This document shows, piece by piece, positions 25,956 through 33,513 of a stretch of 64,000 nucleotides of DNA. The notes under the pieces are model-generated. The model was not told the origin of the DNA. It searched no databases and saw nothing but the letters and a program-made list of their open reading frames with translations. Numbering within the stretch: position 1 is the first letter of the stretch; every line of letters begins with the position of its first letter. The DNA is taken from the IMG/VR virus record IMGVR_UViG_3300049484_000177, positions 34,384-98,383 of that record; one strand, given 5' to 3'. A program made the translations under genes and the position numbers. Source of the DNA: a virus.

Positions 25956-26869
25956 ACCCCAAACCAATAGCCATCTTTTGCTCCGACATTCATTTGTCGG
26001 TCAAACCACCGGCTCTACGTTTCAATGAGCCAGATTGGTATGAGGCTATGGAACGTCCCATCAAGGAGCTATGCAAACTACAAAGCAAATTGAAGGTCCC
26101 TATACTTTGTTGTGGTGACGTATTTGATCATTGGCGGAGTCCTCCTGAACTTGTTAACTTCGCTATACAGACATTACCCAAGATGTATGCTATACCTGGA
26201 CAACACGATCTACCAAATCACAGCTACGAAGACATAGAGAGATCGGCCTATTGGACGTTGACCGAGGCAGATATAGTTCGACACATTGAACCTGGCAAGC
26301 CAGTTAGACTAGAAGACGAAGGGTTAGAATTGTGGGGCTTCCCGTGGGGCTTTAATCCAGAACCTTGTCTATCTGATTGGACACGACGAGGAGAGTCGTC
26401 TCTGAAAATAGCCATCGTTCATCAATACTGTTGGTCTGGCAAACATAAGTACCCCACAGCCCCAGAACAAAATAACGTCCGGTCGTTCAAGCTGACTGGT
26501 TACGATGCTGTAGCTTTCGGTGATAACCACGATGGATTCATTAGAGGTCGTATATGTAATTGTGGGTCTATGATGCGTAGGCATTCACCTGACTTACAAC
26601 GGCATCCATTCCTATCTGTCCTTATGAGTGATATGTCATTCAAGCAACATATCCTCGATACCAGTAATGACGTCTACTCTACTGATTCCGAAGATGAAGT
26701 AGCAGAAGTAGGTTCGATAGACATTGCCAGTTTCACGGATGGTCTGTTAGAATTGAAAGATGCCAGGGACCTGGACTTCGGGAAGGTGTTACAACGTTAC
26801 TGTCAGAAGATGAAGGTGAGTAGTAGGGTCATAAGCATAATCAATCAAGCCGTGGATAGTGAACGATGA
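25952..26869 (+). CDS. Mre11/SbcD-type nuclease
   Basis: 305 residues. Metallophosphoesterase motifs in order: FCSDIHLS (motif I, DxH), CCGDVFDHW (II, GDxxD), IPGQHD (III, normally GNHD), VHQYCW (IV) and FGDNHDGF (V). It is short (SbcD is about 400) and lacks most of the capping domain. It forms the nuclease of a Rad50-Mre11 complex that processes DNA ends; both Rad50 halves are in this window. Overlaps its neighbours by 4 bases. Confidence 0.85.
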   Translation: MNPKPIAIFCSDIHLSVKPPALRFNEPDWYEAMERPIKELCKLQSKLKVPILCCGDVFDHWRSPPELVNFAIQTLPKMYAIPGQHDLPNHSYEDIERSAYWTLTEADIVRHIEPGKPVRLEDEGLELWGFPWGFNPEPCLSDWTRRGESSLKIAIVHQYCWSGKHKYPTAPEQNNVRSFKLTGYDAVAFGDNHDGFIRGRICNCGSMMRRHSPDLQRHPFLSVLMSDMSFKQHILDTSNDVYSTDSEDEVAEVGSIDIASFTDGLLELKDARDLDFGKVLQRYCQKMKVSSRVISIINQAVDSER

Positions 26870-27111
26870 TCACTGCCAAAGAATTCCTCAAGCTAAAGGA
26901 TCAGCTAGAGAAACTCAAGGAGGAGTACCACCAAGCTCAAGGGGCTAGAGACAATCTACTAGCTAGACTGCAATCAGATCACCAATGTAACTCAACGGAA
27001 GAAGGTCAAAAGAAGCTCATGGAACTAGAGGAGCAAATACGGCATCTCTCAAAGAGCAGGGATTCAAAACTGTCCAGGTTTGAAAAGAAGTGGTCAAGTA
27101 AATTGAAGTAG
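26866..27111 (+). CDS. Small coiled-coil protein next to Mre11
   Basis: 81 residues, almost entirely heptad-like (LKLKDQLEKLKEEYHQAQGA; KLMELEEQIRHLSKSRDSKL). Its place directly after Mre11, between the Rad50 halves, makes it a possible piece of the missing Rad50 coiled coil or an accessory clamp, but that is inference only. Confidence 0.6.
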   Translation: MITAKEFLKLKDQLEKLKEEYHQAQGARDNLLARLQSDHQCNSTEEGQKKLMELEEQIRHLSKSRDSKLSRFEKKWSSKLK

Positions 27112-27123
27112 GAGCCCTAGCAA

Positions 27124-27327
27124 ATGGCTGATGATATAATCACCAAGGATAATCTACGCAACTGGTACTGTCCCCATTGTAAAGAGTGGTTGGCATCGTG
27201 TGATGTCTCAGAGGGGCAAGGTGTATTTAACCAGCATCGCAAACATATAAAGTGTATGATCACAGCCAACGTAGATGTTGAATGGAGAGTATACCCAATC
27301 AACCTACAAACCGGTAAAGCGTTTTGA
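27124..27327 (+). CDS. Small zinc-finger protein
   Basis: 67 residues with WYCPHCKEWLASC and an HRKHIKC, giving a Cys/His metal-site pattern. Followed by an accessory GC-richer block. Confidence 0.6.
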   Translation: MADDIITKDNLRNWYCPHCKEWLASCDVSEGQGVFNQHRKHIKCMITANVDVEWRVYPINLQTGKAF

Positions 27328-27365
27328 GTGTTCTGTTAGTGTTCCAACCCTAGAGGAGTCGTGGC

Positions 27366-27863
27366 ATGATGAGAACATTTGTGTTTGTGGTGGCGGCGTT
27401 TCTGCCGTCGGTAGCGTTCTGTCAGTCTGTAGGCGAAACCTACTCGCGGAGTGCAGCCTACCAAGCCCAACAACGAGCCAGTGATTCCGCTGGAAACGCT
27501 CTCCAGTGTAGGCTGAAGGCGGAGCAGTGGCGGGATTTAGCGGTTCCACCATTTCGGGCGATTGGTGACCTCATTATGTCGGAGGGCGACCAGCTTGTGG
27601 ATGACGGAGACAACGAGCGGTCGATGGGAGGTCCAGCGTGTGCGAGTGGTGAGGCGTTCTGGGCGTTAGAGATGTACTCGGATGCAGTACCGCCCTTCAA
27701 TGAGGCCACACTGGACTATGTTGCTGCCGAGGTCGATTACGACTGCGCCGCCGCCAAATACGTCGAGGCGGCTAGGGTATACAGGTCGGTTGCCCTATTC
27801 CTGATGGCGGTGGGTATGGAGACCGACGAAGTGGGGGTGATATTACCGGCGTGTGCGTGGTGA
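27366..27863 (+). CDS. Secreted hypothetical protein
   Basis: 165 residues. A signal peptide is clear: MMRTFVFVVAAFLPSVAFC, then QS. The mature part is Ala/Glu/Asp-rich with five Cys, in helical repeats (AAYQAQQRASDSAGNAL; YDCAAAKYVEAARVY). GAGGAG precedes ATG. Base composition is higher in GC than the recombination genes. The target of secretion is unknown. Confidence 0.65.
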   Translation: MMRTFVFVVAAFLPSVAFCQSVGETYSRSAAYQAQQRASDSAGNALQCRLKAEQWRDLAVPPFRAIGDLIMSEGDQLVDDGDNERSMGGPACASGEAFWALEMYSDAVPPFNEATLDYVAAEVDYDCAAAKYVEAARVYRSVALFLMAVGMETDEVGVILPACAW

Positions 27864-27886
27864 ACAATGAAAGCAACGAGGTCAGT

Positions 27887-28336
27887 ATGTCCTGGCAATG
27901 TGTGTTGCTGCTAGTTGGTGCCGCAATCTGGCTAAGTTTCTTGGCTGGATGGTACGTGCGAGACAGTCGAACAATGGGAGAGACGACAATGCCGGATGAA
28001 GTTCTGACCGTGGGCGATCTGGTTGTTGGTATGAATGTGACGGTGCTGGAGTGGGGGCCCCTTACTCAAATTGTCGATGATGTTTCTGTCGTGACTCAGA
28101 GTCGCGGTTTATGTGGCGATGTGTTGGTGGTCAAGGCAATAGACCTGCCGTACATCGTGGTGGAGGAACAAAAGTATTTCGGACGGATTTCCTTGGACAC
28201 CAGGAAAGCGACGCTGATGAAGCTCACCGACGAGTACATGGCGGCCCTGAAACCTGACCAGCCCGCGAAGCGAATGAAACTCACTGATGAGCCTATTTCG
28301 CTGGGACCAGAATTGGAGATGGAATCAACCCCATGA
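27887..28336 (+). CDS. Membrane-anchored hypothetical protein
   Basis: About 149 residues from ATG 27887. One transmembrane helix (WQCVLLLVGAAIWLSFLAGW) at the N-terminus; the rest is soluble with KLTDEYMAALKPDQPAKRM, and KLTDE recurs as KLTDEP (a short repeat). The stop overlaps the next start (ATGA). Confidence 0.55.
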   Translation: MSWQCVLLLVGAAIWLSFLAGWYVRDSRTMGETTMPDEVLTVGDLVVGMNVTVLEWGPLTQIVDDVSVVTQSRGLCGDVLVVKAIDLPYIVVEEQKYFGRISLDTRKATLMKLTDEYMAALKPDQPAKRMKLTDEPISLGPELEMESTP

Positions 28337-28470
28337 CGTTCACCATCAACACACTCTCTGTCCGCGAGGTCCAGCCAGACGGCACGCTGGGGACAGAGTT
28401 GCTGGAGTCACCCAGAGAAGAAGACTTCTGGAAGTGGATCGAACCCGACGAGGAGCAAAGCAATGGCTGA
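28333..28470 (+). CDS. Small hypothetical protein
   Basis: 45 residues (MTFTINTLSVREVQPDGTLG, then TELLESPREEDFWKWIEPDE). Start ATG overlaps the preceding stop as ATGA and the end overlaps the next start by 8 bases, a coupling pattern that supports a real gene. Confidence 0.6.
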   Translation: MTFTINTLSVREVQPDGTLGTELLESPREEDFWKWIEPDEEQSNG

Positions 28471-28765
28471 CGAACGAACTCCGGGCCAAGTGGCATATGA
28501 TGTGTTCATGCGTTATGTACTGGGTGACCTTTCGGAATTTGCGGTACGGGCGCAAGCAACACCCAAGGTGCGCGAGGCGTGGGAGGTCGCTGCGAGGGCG
28601 GTCAGAGACAATCAACGGGTCGAGTGCCGGGAACTGCTGGAGACAGCCGTGAATGCGTTTGAGAGTGGTCACCAGTCGATAGAGGGAACTACCGTCTGGT
28701 GTCACGGACAGGTGACTCGGGATTGGCTGCAAAGGGCGAAGGAGGTGATGGATGGCAACGAATAG
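28463..28765 (+). CDS. Hypothetical protein
   Basis: 100 residues, all helical. Overlaps neighbours by 8 and 14 bases. No motif seen. Confidence 0.55.
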   Translation: MADERTPGQVAYDVFMRYVLGDLSEFAVRAQATPKVREAWEVAARAVRDNQRVECRELLETAVNAFESGHQSIEGTTVWCHGQVTRDWLQRAKEVMDGNE

Positions 28766-29087
28766 TCTACCTGACGGCTGGGAAGCAACGATTGTTGGTC
28801 AGCCGTGCATGATGTGCCGAAGGAAAGATACTGAGATCGAGCAGCTAAGAGAGGAGTTGAAACGCTCAGTCGATAGTCTGAGTATGCTGGACATTGCAGC
28901 CCGATCCGATGGGCTGCTACCGTCCGATTTTAAGGCTGAGATCGAGACGCTGCGAGATGTCATTAGGTTCGCTCTGTCCCACGTCGTTGCGCGAAACGCC
29001 GGAACTCTCAACGATCCGTTTTCCTATCTCTGGCAGAAAGACTGGGATGAGTTTGAGCGAATGGCGAAGGAGGTGACTGGTGAGTGA
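28752..29087 (+). CDS. Hypothetical protein with Cys knuckle and coiled coil
   Basis: 111 residues; CMMCRRKDTEIEQLREELKR couples a Cys pair to a short coiled coil. The preceding gene runs into its start by 14 bases and it overlaps the next start by 8. Not recognised. Confidence 0.55.
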   Translation: MATNSLPDGWEATIVGQPCMMCRRKDTEIEQLREELKRSVDSLSMLDIAARSDGLLPSDFKAEIETLRDVIRFALSHVVARNAGTLNDPFSYLWQKDWDEFERMAKEVTGE

Positions 29088-29256
29088 ACTGACTTGCCCA
29101 CACTGCGGAATACCGATTGAATCGGAGCGGGACATCATCACGTGCCCACGATGTGGTCGCGAAGGATGCGACGTTGCGAGAGGGTGTATGCCAGCGGGAA
29201 GGAATTGCCTATGCCCGGAATGTGAAGAAGGAGAGGGAGGTGACGAAAATGAGTGA
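29080..29256 (+). CDS. Small double zinc-ribbon protein
   Basis: 58 residues from GTG 29080 with AAGGAGG 6 bases upstream. Three Cys knuckles are visible: TCPHCGIP, TCPRCGREGC and CLCPECEE, with an acidic tail. It overlaps the previous stop and the next start by 8 bases each. The gene is short and unnamed but well supported by its ribosome site and Cys pattern. Confidence 0.65.
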   Translation: MSELTCPHCGIPIESERDIITCPRCGREGCDVARGCMPAGRNCLCPECEEGEGGDENE

Positions 29257-29827
29257 GCTAGCGTCGGTATGGTCTCAGAAGTTGGAGATCAGACGACTGA
29301 AAAAGAAGCTCGACGAGTACGAGCAGGCGACACGCGTAGCCTATTTAGAACCCTGCGGCGACGAACGGCATTGTGCGTGCGTACCGCTACTACGAGTCGA
29401 GATAGATCGCCTGCGGCATGAGAACGAGTATCTGCAGGGTGACGAGTACGGCGCGGCGCTGAAGGTGACCGCAGAGGCTCTTGACACAGAGCGGAAGCGT
29501 TTGGATTGGATCTTTGAGTGGTGCATCATCGATCCTGGAGAGGAGCACTATACGCCAGAAAATCGTGAGCAGATCGACGAGCTGATGGCGACCAGTGGGC
29601 CAGACCAGGGGACCGTCCGCAAGTCAATAGAGGACTATGAAGCTGGTCGGTGGAAAACAGCGGAGCAGCTCGTAGATGAATTGAGGTCGAAAACAGAAAC
29701 CGAAAAACTGTGCTCAACATGCGGTGGTTCTGGTTACACTCAATCCGATGGTGGCGGTGCGGTTTTGTGTCGCGACTGCGGGGGTATCACCGATCAGCGT
29801 CTGCGGCGTGAAGCGGGAGGTGAATGA
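29249..29827 (+). CDS. Hypothetical protein with coiled coil and C-terminal zinc knuckles
   Basis: About 192 residues from ATG 29249 (GGGAGGTG upstream). N-terminal coiled coil (KLEIRRLKKKLDEYEQ), then RHCACVPLLRVEIDRLRHEN, an acidic middle and, near the end, CSTCGGSGYTQS with CRDCGG, a DnaJ-type CxxCGGxG zinc knuckle pair. Confidence 0.6.
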   Translation: MSELASVWSQKLEIRRLKKKLDEYEQATRVAYLEPCGDERHCACVPLLRVEIDRLRHENEYLQGDEYGAALKVTAEALDTERKRLDWIFEWCIIDPGEEHYTPENREQIDELMATSGPDQGTVRKSIEDYEAGRWKTAEQLVDELRSKTETEKLCSTCGGSGYTQSDGGGAVLCRDCGGITDQRLRREAGGE

Positions 29828-29976
29828 TGTTCGCGAGGTTGTTGTGCTGGATGTTTGGCCATAGGTACAGCACTATTAGTCGTTGGGAGAATGAACGCAG
29901 CCAATGGGGCTACCGTGAGTGCGAAAGGTGTGGACACTGCGAGTCATGGCAGCATGACGGTGGAAGGGGTTTTTGA
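29827..29976 (+). CDS. Small Cys/His protein, DUF1660-like
   Basis: 49 residues beginning MFARLLCWMFGHRYSTISRW, then CERCGHCESW. The C..GH...CxxCG layout resembles the prophage protein family DUF1660. ATG overlaps the previous stop (TGATG). The role is unknown. Confidence 0.6.
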   Translation: MFARLLCWMFGHRYSTISRWENERSQWGYRECERCGHCESWQHDGGRGF

Positions 29977-30136
29977 CTGACACGGCTGCGGCGGCGTGGC
30001 GACGTACACGCAGGCATTTCGGAGCTTACCACAAAGCCAGAGTTACCTCCAATATCTCTGGCCGGTAAAGGATTCCGTTCGACTCGGAACCACGCACTGA
30101 GTAGTGTGTCTTGTTTCAATTAACATGAGGTGCAAT

Positions 30137-30400
30137 ATGTTTCAGCTTAGCCTGGAAGACATGCGGTCGTTGTGCGGCGGAAAGTCGCACTCGTTTGAGA
30201 TCGGTAAGGCGTATCTGATTTTCGTACGGTGACGATGCACTATACGAGACGTGTGGTTGCCGTGACGGACAGTGACGTGGTTCTTGAAGACGCAGCGTGG
30301 ATCGCAGATACAGGGAGGTACGCCAACTCACTATCGGAAGGTGTGCTCTCGGAAGTCGAGCCATATCCAGGGTGAGTGGCGGTTTGTCGAGGTGGCATGA
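30137..30400 (+). pseudogene. Frameshifted conserved phage gene
   Basis: Three pieces read as one protein: frame 1 from ATG 30137 (ending FEIGKAYLI before a stop at 30230), the middle in the next frame from about 30223 (RTVTMHYTRR; EDAAWIADTGRYANSL; EVEPYPG, TGA 30373), and the end back in the first frame (GEWRFVEVA, stop 30398-30400). AAWIADTGR and EVEPYP are hallmarks I know from a common small phage protein. Two offset indels, one near TTTT at 30219-30222 and one near 30367-30372, explain it. Decay, sequencing error or both is possible. Confidence 0.6.
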
Positions 30401-30478
30401 TCGACTTCGCGGAGTGAACATTTTCACTGCCGAGGAATCAGAAATGAATCAAGCATTTTTGAGAACCGGATTTGATAT

Positions 30479-30526
30479 GTCGTGGTCGCGGTCGCGGTCG
30501 TGGTCGTGGTCGTGGTCGTGGTCGGG
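30479..30526 (+). repeat. Hexanucleotide repeat GTCGYG x8
   Basis: Eight tandem hexamers (GTCGTG or GTCGCG, last GTCGGG). They lie in a 28-residue frame from ATG 30444 (reads as alternating Ser-Trp/Arg) and in a second frame from TTG 30472 that gives an (Arg-Gly)n N-terminus leading in frame into the gene at 30559. Confidence 0.85.
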
Positions 30527-30558
30527 GTAACTCCTACCCGCAGCGCTGGAGGTATAAA

Positions 30559-30768
30559 ATGATTGTTGTCATTCGAGCATTCAATAAACAAGGATACAAC
30601 AAAGATATCCTGGTGATGAGCGAACACCAGATACATCGGAGTGATAATCGGATAAAGTCACCTCTGTTGAGCACTCTTTCTGGGCTAATTGGAGTGGGTG
30701 CTGCCATCATACCTACTGATTTTCCAGAAATGGAACGTTTTGAAGTAGTGATCAAAACGGAATCGTGA
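30559..30768 (+). CDS. Small hypothetical protein
   Basis: 69 residues from ATG 30559 with GGAGG at 7 bases. It has a beta-alpha start (MIVVIRAFNKQGYNKDILVM) and a hydrophobic Gly-rich middle (LIGVGAAIIPTDFP). A longer form from TTG 30472 would add an Arg-Gly repeat arm. Not recognised. It directly precedes the Rad50 C-terminal half. Confidence 0.55.
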   Translation: MIVVIRAFNKQGYNKDILVMSEHQIHRSDNRIKSPLLSTLSGLIGVGAAIIPTDFPEMERFEVVIKTES

Positions 30769-30778
30769 AGGATAAACC

Positions 30779-31348
30779 ATGAGCAACATGAATATTCGAT
30801 CATCACTAGACAAAGCTAATTTCGACTATCAACGATCGCTGAAGGCAGTTGAGGAGGAGCAAACCAGGATACAGCAATTCCAACAATCCCTAGCCGACTG
30901 CCAGACAGCGGTTTCTATCGTTCAAACCGTGGCTCAGTCCATCGAGCAAGCCGTCCACAATAAGATAGCGGTCGTCGTGAGTAACTGCTTGGAGGCTATC
31001 TTCGACGATCCTTACACCTTCAAGATCACCTTCGAGCGGAAACGAAACCGAACAGAGGCCCAGCTACTCTTCACTCGCAACGGCATGGACGTTGATCCTA
31101 TGACCGCTGCGGGTGGGGGTGCTGTGGACGTAGCTGCCTTCGCTCTTCGGGTGGCGTGCCTCACAATCCAGAAGCATCTCCAGCAGGTCCTCATCTTGGA
31201 CGAGCCGTTTCGTTTTGTTAGTCGTGAATTTAGACCCAGGATACGTGCTTTAATCGAAAGTCTATCGCGGGACCTTGGTATTCAGTTCCTAATTGTGACG
31301 CACATGGACGTCCTCCGAACGGGCACCGTGGTCACCATAGGAACCTGA
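30779..31348 (+). CDS. C-terminal half of a Rad50/SbcC-type ATPase
   Basis: 189 residues. A coiled coil (about 1-65) leads into the ABC C-terminal lobe: AAGGGAVDVAAFALRVA takes the signature place, VLILDEPFRFVS is Walker B with D-loop region, and IVTHMD the H-loop. Walker A is absent. It complements the protein at 24450, which has Walker A and half a zinc hook; 5.4 kb and 13-14 genes lie between them. Two subunits could assemble as an ABC head, antiparallel at the coil. The gene ends 6 bases before the large RNA region. Confidence 0.85.
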   Translation: MSNMNIRSSLDKANFDYQRSLKAVEEEQTRIQQFQQSLADCQTAVSIVQTVAQSIEQAVHNKIAVVVSNCLEAIFDDPYTFKITFERKRNRTEAQLLFTRNGMDVDPMTAAGGGAVDVAAFALRVACLTIQKHLQQVLILDEPFRFVSREFRPRIRALIESLSRDLGIQFLIVTHMDVLRTGTVVTIGT

Positions 31349-32371
31349 CTGTCCATCCCGCCCCTACCTACTCACCCAAGCATACCCCTCCCTTAGTAGG
31401 TCACGGTCTCCCCAAAGGTAGCACGAAATGGACGGGCTGTTCCCCTTCCCCACATTTCCACGAACACGGGAGCCCTCCCGTCCAATCCTTCCCCGTGGGC
31501 ATAGGTGGCTTGCACAGGACACCGGGTCTGGGGGAGGTTGTGTGGTCCCGTACACAAGAGACCCCCGAATCGATTCTAGGGGCATCCTGGTGGGTTTGGT
31601 GGGACTCCCCCTTCCGGGGAGTAGCCATCCCAAGAGGCCCCCAAAGTAGCTATTTATTGACCACGGAACAATTCTGGGGATTCCAACCGGATTGGACTAC
31701 ACCTAAAGGCATATGGAGCCTAAACTTGCCATGGGCAAGGACGCCCCGCGGGGGACCGGCAGTGAGCCGGGGGTGGCAGGAAGCCGCCTCAATGCTCTTT
31801 GGCAACACGGGCTTGGGGGTCGATGAGGGATGCAAATCGCCCCACCCCAGCCCACGAACATTACGCAAAACTGGTCGAGAAGCGCGGCTGCTAATCACAG
31901 GTTCCTCCAAGGCCCTTTCAGGTCCCGGCAAGACCGGGCATAGCTAGGAAACCCGGAGAGAAGAGGACAGCCGGTCGAGCCCAGGGTGGTGCAAAAGATC
32001 CACTGCAACGCGAACCAGAAGTAGCGACGGGTCCCGAGCGGATCATGGAAACTGGATTTCCCTTCCCTAGTATCTCTTGCTAGTGCCGCTCGCGGAACGT
32101 AGGGTCGTCAAGACCCCAAAGAAGGTTGCCAAGCAACTGCACTGTAGTCCCTCTAGTCCAGGTGGGTGCAGTTGGACAGGGCATGATGCCACGTATTTAG
32201 CCATCCCTAACGTTGGTTCGTTAACTCAATTTGCCGACAGCGTCGAGCGGCAGGACGCCGCGATGGGAGGATGGCACCTGTGGATAAACGAAGGGTGGAC
32301 CCGCTCCGGTCCACCCCGTACGGCATTGGTAGCCGTGCCTAGTGAGTTACCATTTTCACAGGGAGCGAAAC
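31349..32371 (+). ncRNA. Very large structured RNA candidate
   Basis: About 1 kb with no frame that looks like a protein and no ribosome binding site. Fourteen or more clean stems line up: ACCTACT/AGTAGGT (31366-31401), GGACGGG/CCCGTCC (31430-31483), GGGTCT/AGACCC enclosing TTGTGT/ACACAA (31524-31564), ACTCCCC/GGGGAGT (31604-31622), CTTGCC/GGCAAG (31725-31739), CCGGC/GCCGG (31756-31770), GGGCTTGGGG with CCCCA...AGCCC (31809-31853), CCCGG/CCGGG (31924-31938), GGGTC/GACCC (32102-32116), CAACTGCAC/GTGCAGTTG (32134-32174), GCGTC/GACGC (32240-32258), GGGTGGACC/GGTCCACCC (32293-32316), ACGGC/GCCGT (32320-32336). Size and setting recall ROOL and GOLLD ornate phage RNAs, but I cannot assign a class. 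Its 3' end supplies the ribosome site of the next gene. Confidence 0.7.
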
Positions 32372-32785
32372 ATGCAGACTATGATGTTGGATCTACAGAA
32401 TGCACAGATGCTGCTAAACACCATACAGGAGACTGGCCGAGCAGCCGAGGTTGATTGGGTCAACCAAACGATCCGCGTCTTGTCAGAGGTCAAGACACAC
32501 CCAACCAAAGTGTTGTCGTCCGGCCCGATGACATACCAGGATATCCTGCTGGAGATTTCCGAACGGGGAATCACCCGCACGGGCATCAAGCCGAAGGTCA
32601 CCAACCACAAGATCGAATGTGGGCTGTGCAACACCACTATAACGAGTGTTGAGGCAGCCATCGATGCGGGTTGGTTACCATCCTACTACGATGGGGACGA
32701 CGAGGTGCTCGGCCCGGTGTGCCCAGAGTGCACCAAATCCAAACTGGAAATAGACCCAGAAACGGAGGAGTATTTCCTGCGATAA
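32372..32785 (+). CDS. Hypothetical protein with zinc knuckles
   Basis: About 137 residues from ATG 32372, which follows CACAGGGAGCGAAAC, the same ribosome site found in the leader family. N-terminal half helical (QTMMLDLQNAQMLLNTIQET); C-terminal half with ECGLCNTTIT and CPECTKSK, a zinc ribbon. Confidence 0.65.
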   Translation: MQTMMLDLQNAQMLLNTIQETGRAAEVDWVNQTIRVLSEVKTHPTKVLSSGPMTYQDILLEISERGITRTGIKPKVTNHKIECGLCNTTITSVEAAIDAGWLPSYYDGDDEVLGPVCPECTKSKLEIDPETEEYFLR

Positions 32786-32794
32786 TGAAATGAA

Positions 32795-32877
32795 CTGCTC
32801 GAATCCGAGGGGCTGCGGAACAGCCCTGAGGACCCGTGCAGTACGGGAGTTAGTAAACCATAGGTGAGGAGCGAACG
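32795..32877 (+). promoter_or_regulatory. Leader RNA motif, copy A
   Basis: Begins CTGCTCGAA 9 bases after the preceding stop (32783-32785). Stem 1 is GGGCTG (32810-32815) with CAGCCC (32821-32826) and loop CGGAA; stem 2 CCCGT/ACGGG (32833-32847); then GAGTTAGT and the ribosome site AGGAGCGAACG before ATG 32878. The spacer differs slightly from the other copies (AAACCATAGGTG). Confidence 0.75.
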
Positions 32878-33261
32878 ATGAAGACCACAGTAGAGAGAAC
32901 AATGAACCGAGCGATGACGGTTGGCGATCTGCTTTCCGAATTGGATGGCTTGCCGATGGACGCCCCGGTTGTGTTTGTGTGCGACTATGGAGACTACTGC
33001 CATACTCAACAAGCATTGCCGGTCAGCAGCATCGAGGTTGTCACAGCCGAACGGTTGTCAGACTCGGGGTACAGCAAATCGGGTGTTGAGCTGGTGGATG
33101 GACACAGTAATGTGTTCTACTGCCCCACCTGCGACGAGGAGTATGATGGGTTAGTGTGCTGCCCGAAATGCAAAACGGCATGTGTTACGGAGGATGGAAC
33201 CCCGGCAGAAACGGAAGAGGACGGGAGGAAAGTAGTGGTCCTGAAAATGGAACGGGACTAA
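32878..33261 (+). CDS. Hypothetical protein with zinc ribbon
   Basis: 127 residues. MTVGDLLSELDGLPMDAPVV and CDYGDYCHTQQALPV form an N-terminal domain I have seen in other phage and bacterial proteins of unknown function; CPTCDEEYDGLVCCPKC is a zinc ribbon. Expressed behind leader copy A. Confidence 0.7.
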   Translation: MKTTVERTMNRAMTVGDLLSELDGLPMDAPVVFVCDYGDYCHTQQALPVSSIEVVTAERLSDSGYSKSGVELVDGHSNVFYCPTCDEEYDGLVCCPKCKTACVTEDGTPAETEEDGRKVVVLKMERD

Positions 33262-33513
33262 CGGAAAGAAAGTTAGGGGAACTTTGGAAAAAGGGATTCC
33301 TAACTAGTTGACTCCCTACACCCAGTCGTTAGTATTGTGAATGACCGGGAAGGGAGTAGAAGGTCGGAATTTTCTCCCACGGACGGGAGCGGATTGAAAC
33401 CAGCCAGACCAGGCTGGTAGGAAAGGGAAAGAAAGGGGGCTGATCGGGAAGGGTTGTACTCTTCCGATTACGACAGCCTCCCACAGTGTAGGTTCTCCAC
33501 AAGGAGCGATGGT
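33262..33513 (+). promoter_or_regulatory. Long structured leader before YDWN paralogue 2
   Basis: 252 bases without a gene. Stems: AGTTAGG/CCTAACT (33271-33305), ACTCCC/GGGAGT (about 33311-33358), CTCCC/GGGAG (33374-33388), CCAGCC/GGCTGG (33400-33418), and GGGGGCTG with CAGCCTCCC enclosing ATCGGGAAG/CTTCCGAT (33436-33482). It ends CACAAGGAGCGATGGT before ATG 33514; ACAAGGAG fits a CsrA-type site overlapping the ribosome binding site. Confidence 0.6.

Noticed and set aside
31495-31947. Open frames of 70-150 codons inside the large RNA region
   Set aside because: No ribosome binding site, Trp/Pro/Gly-rich random-looking sequence, and every frame crosses strong hairpins; openness is expected from GC-rich DNA.
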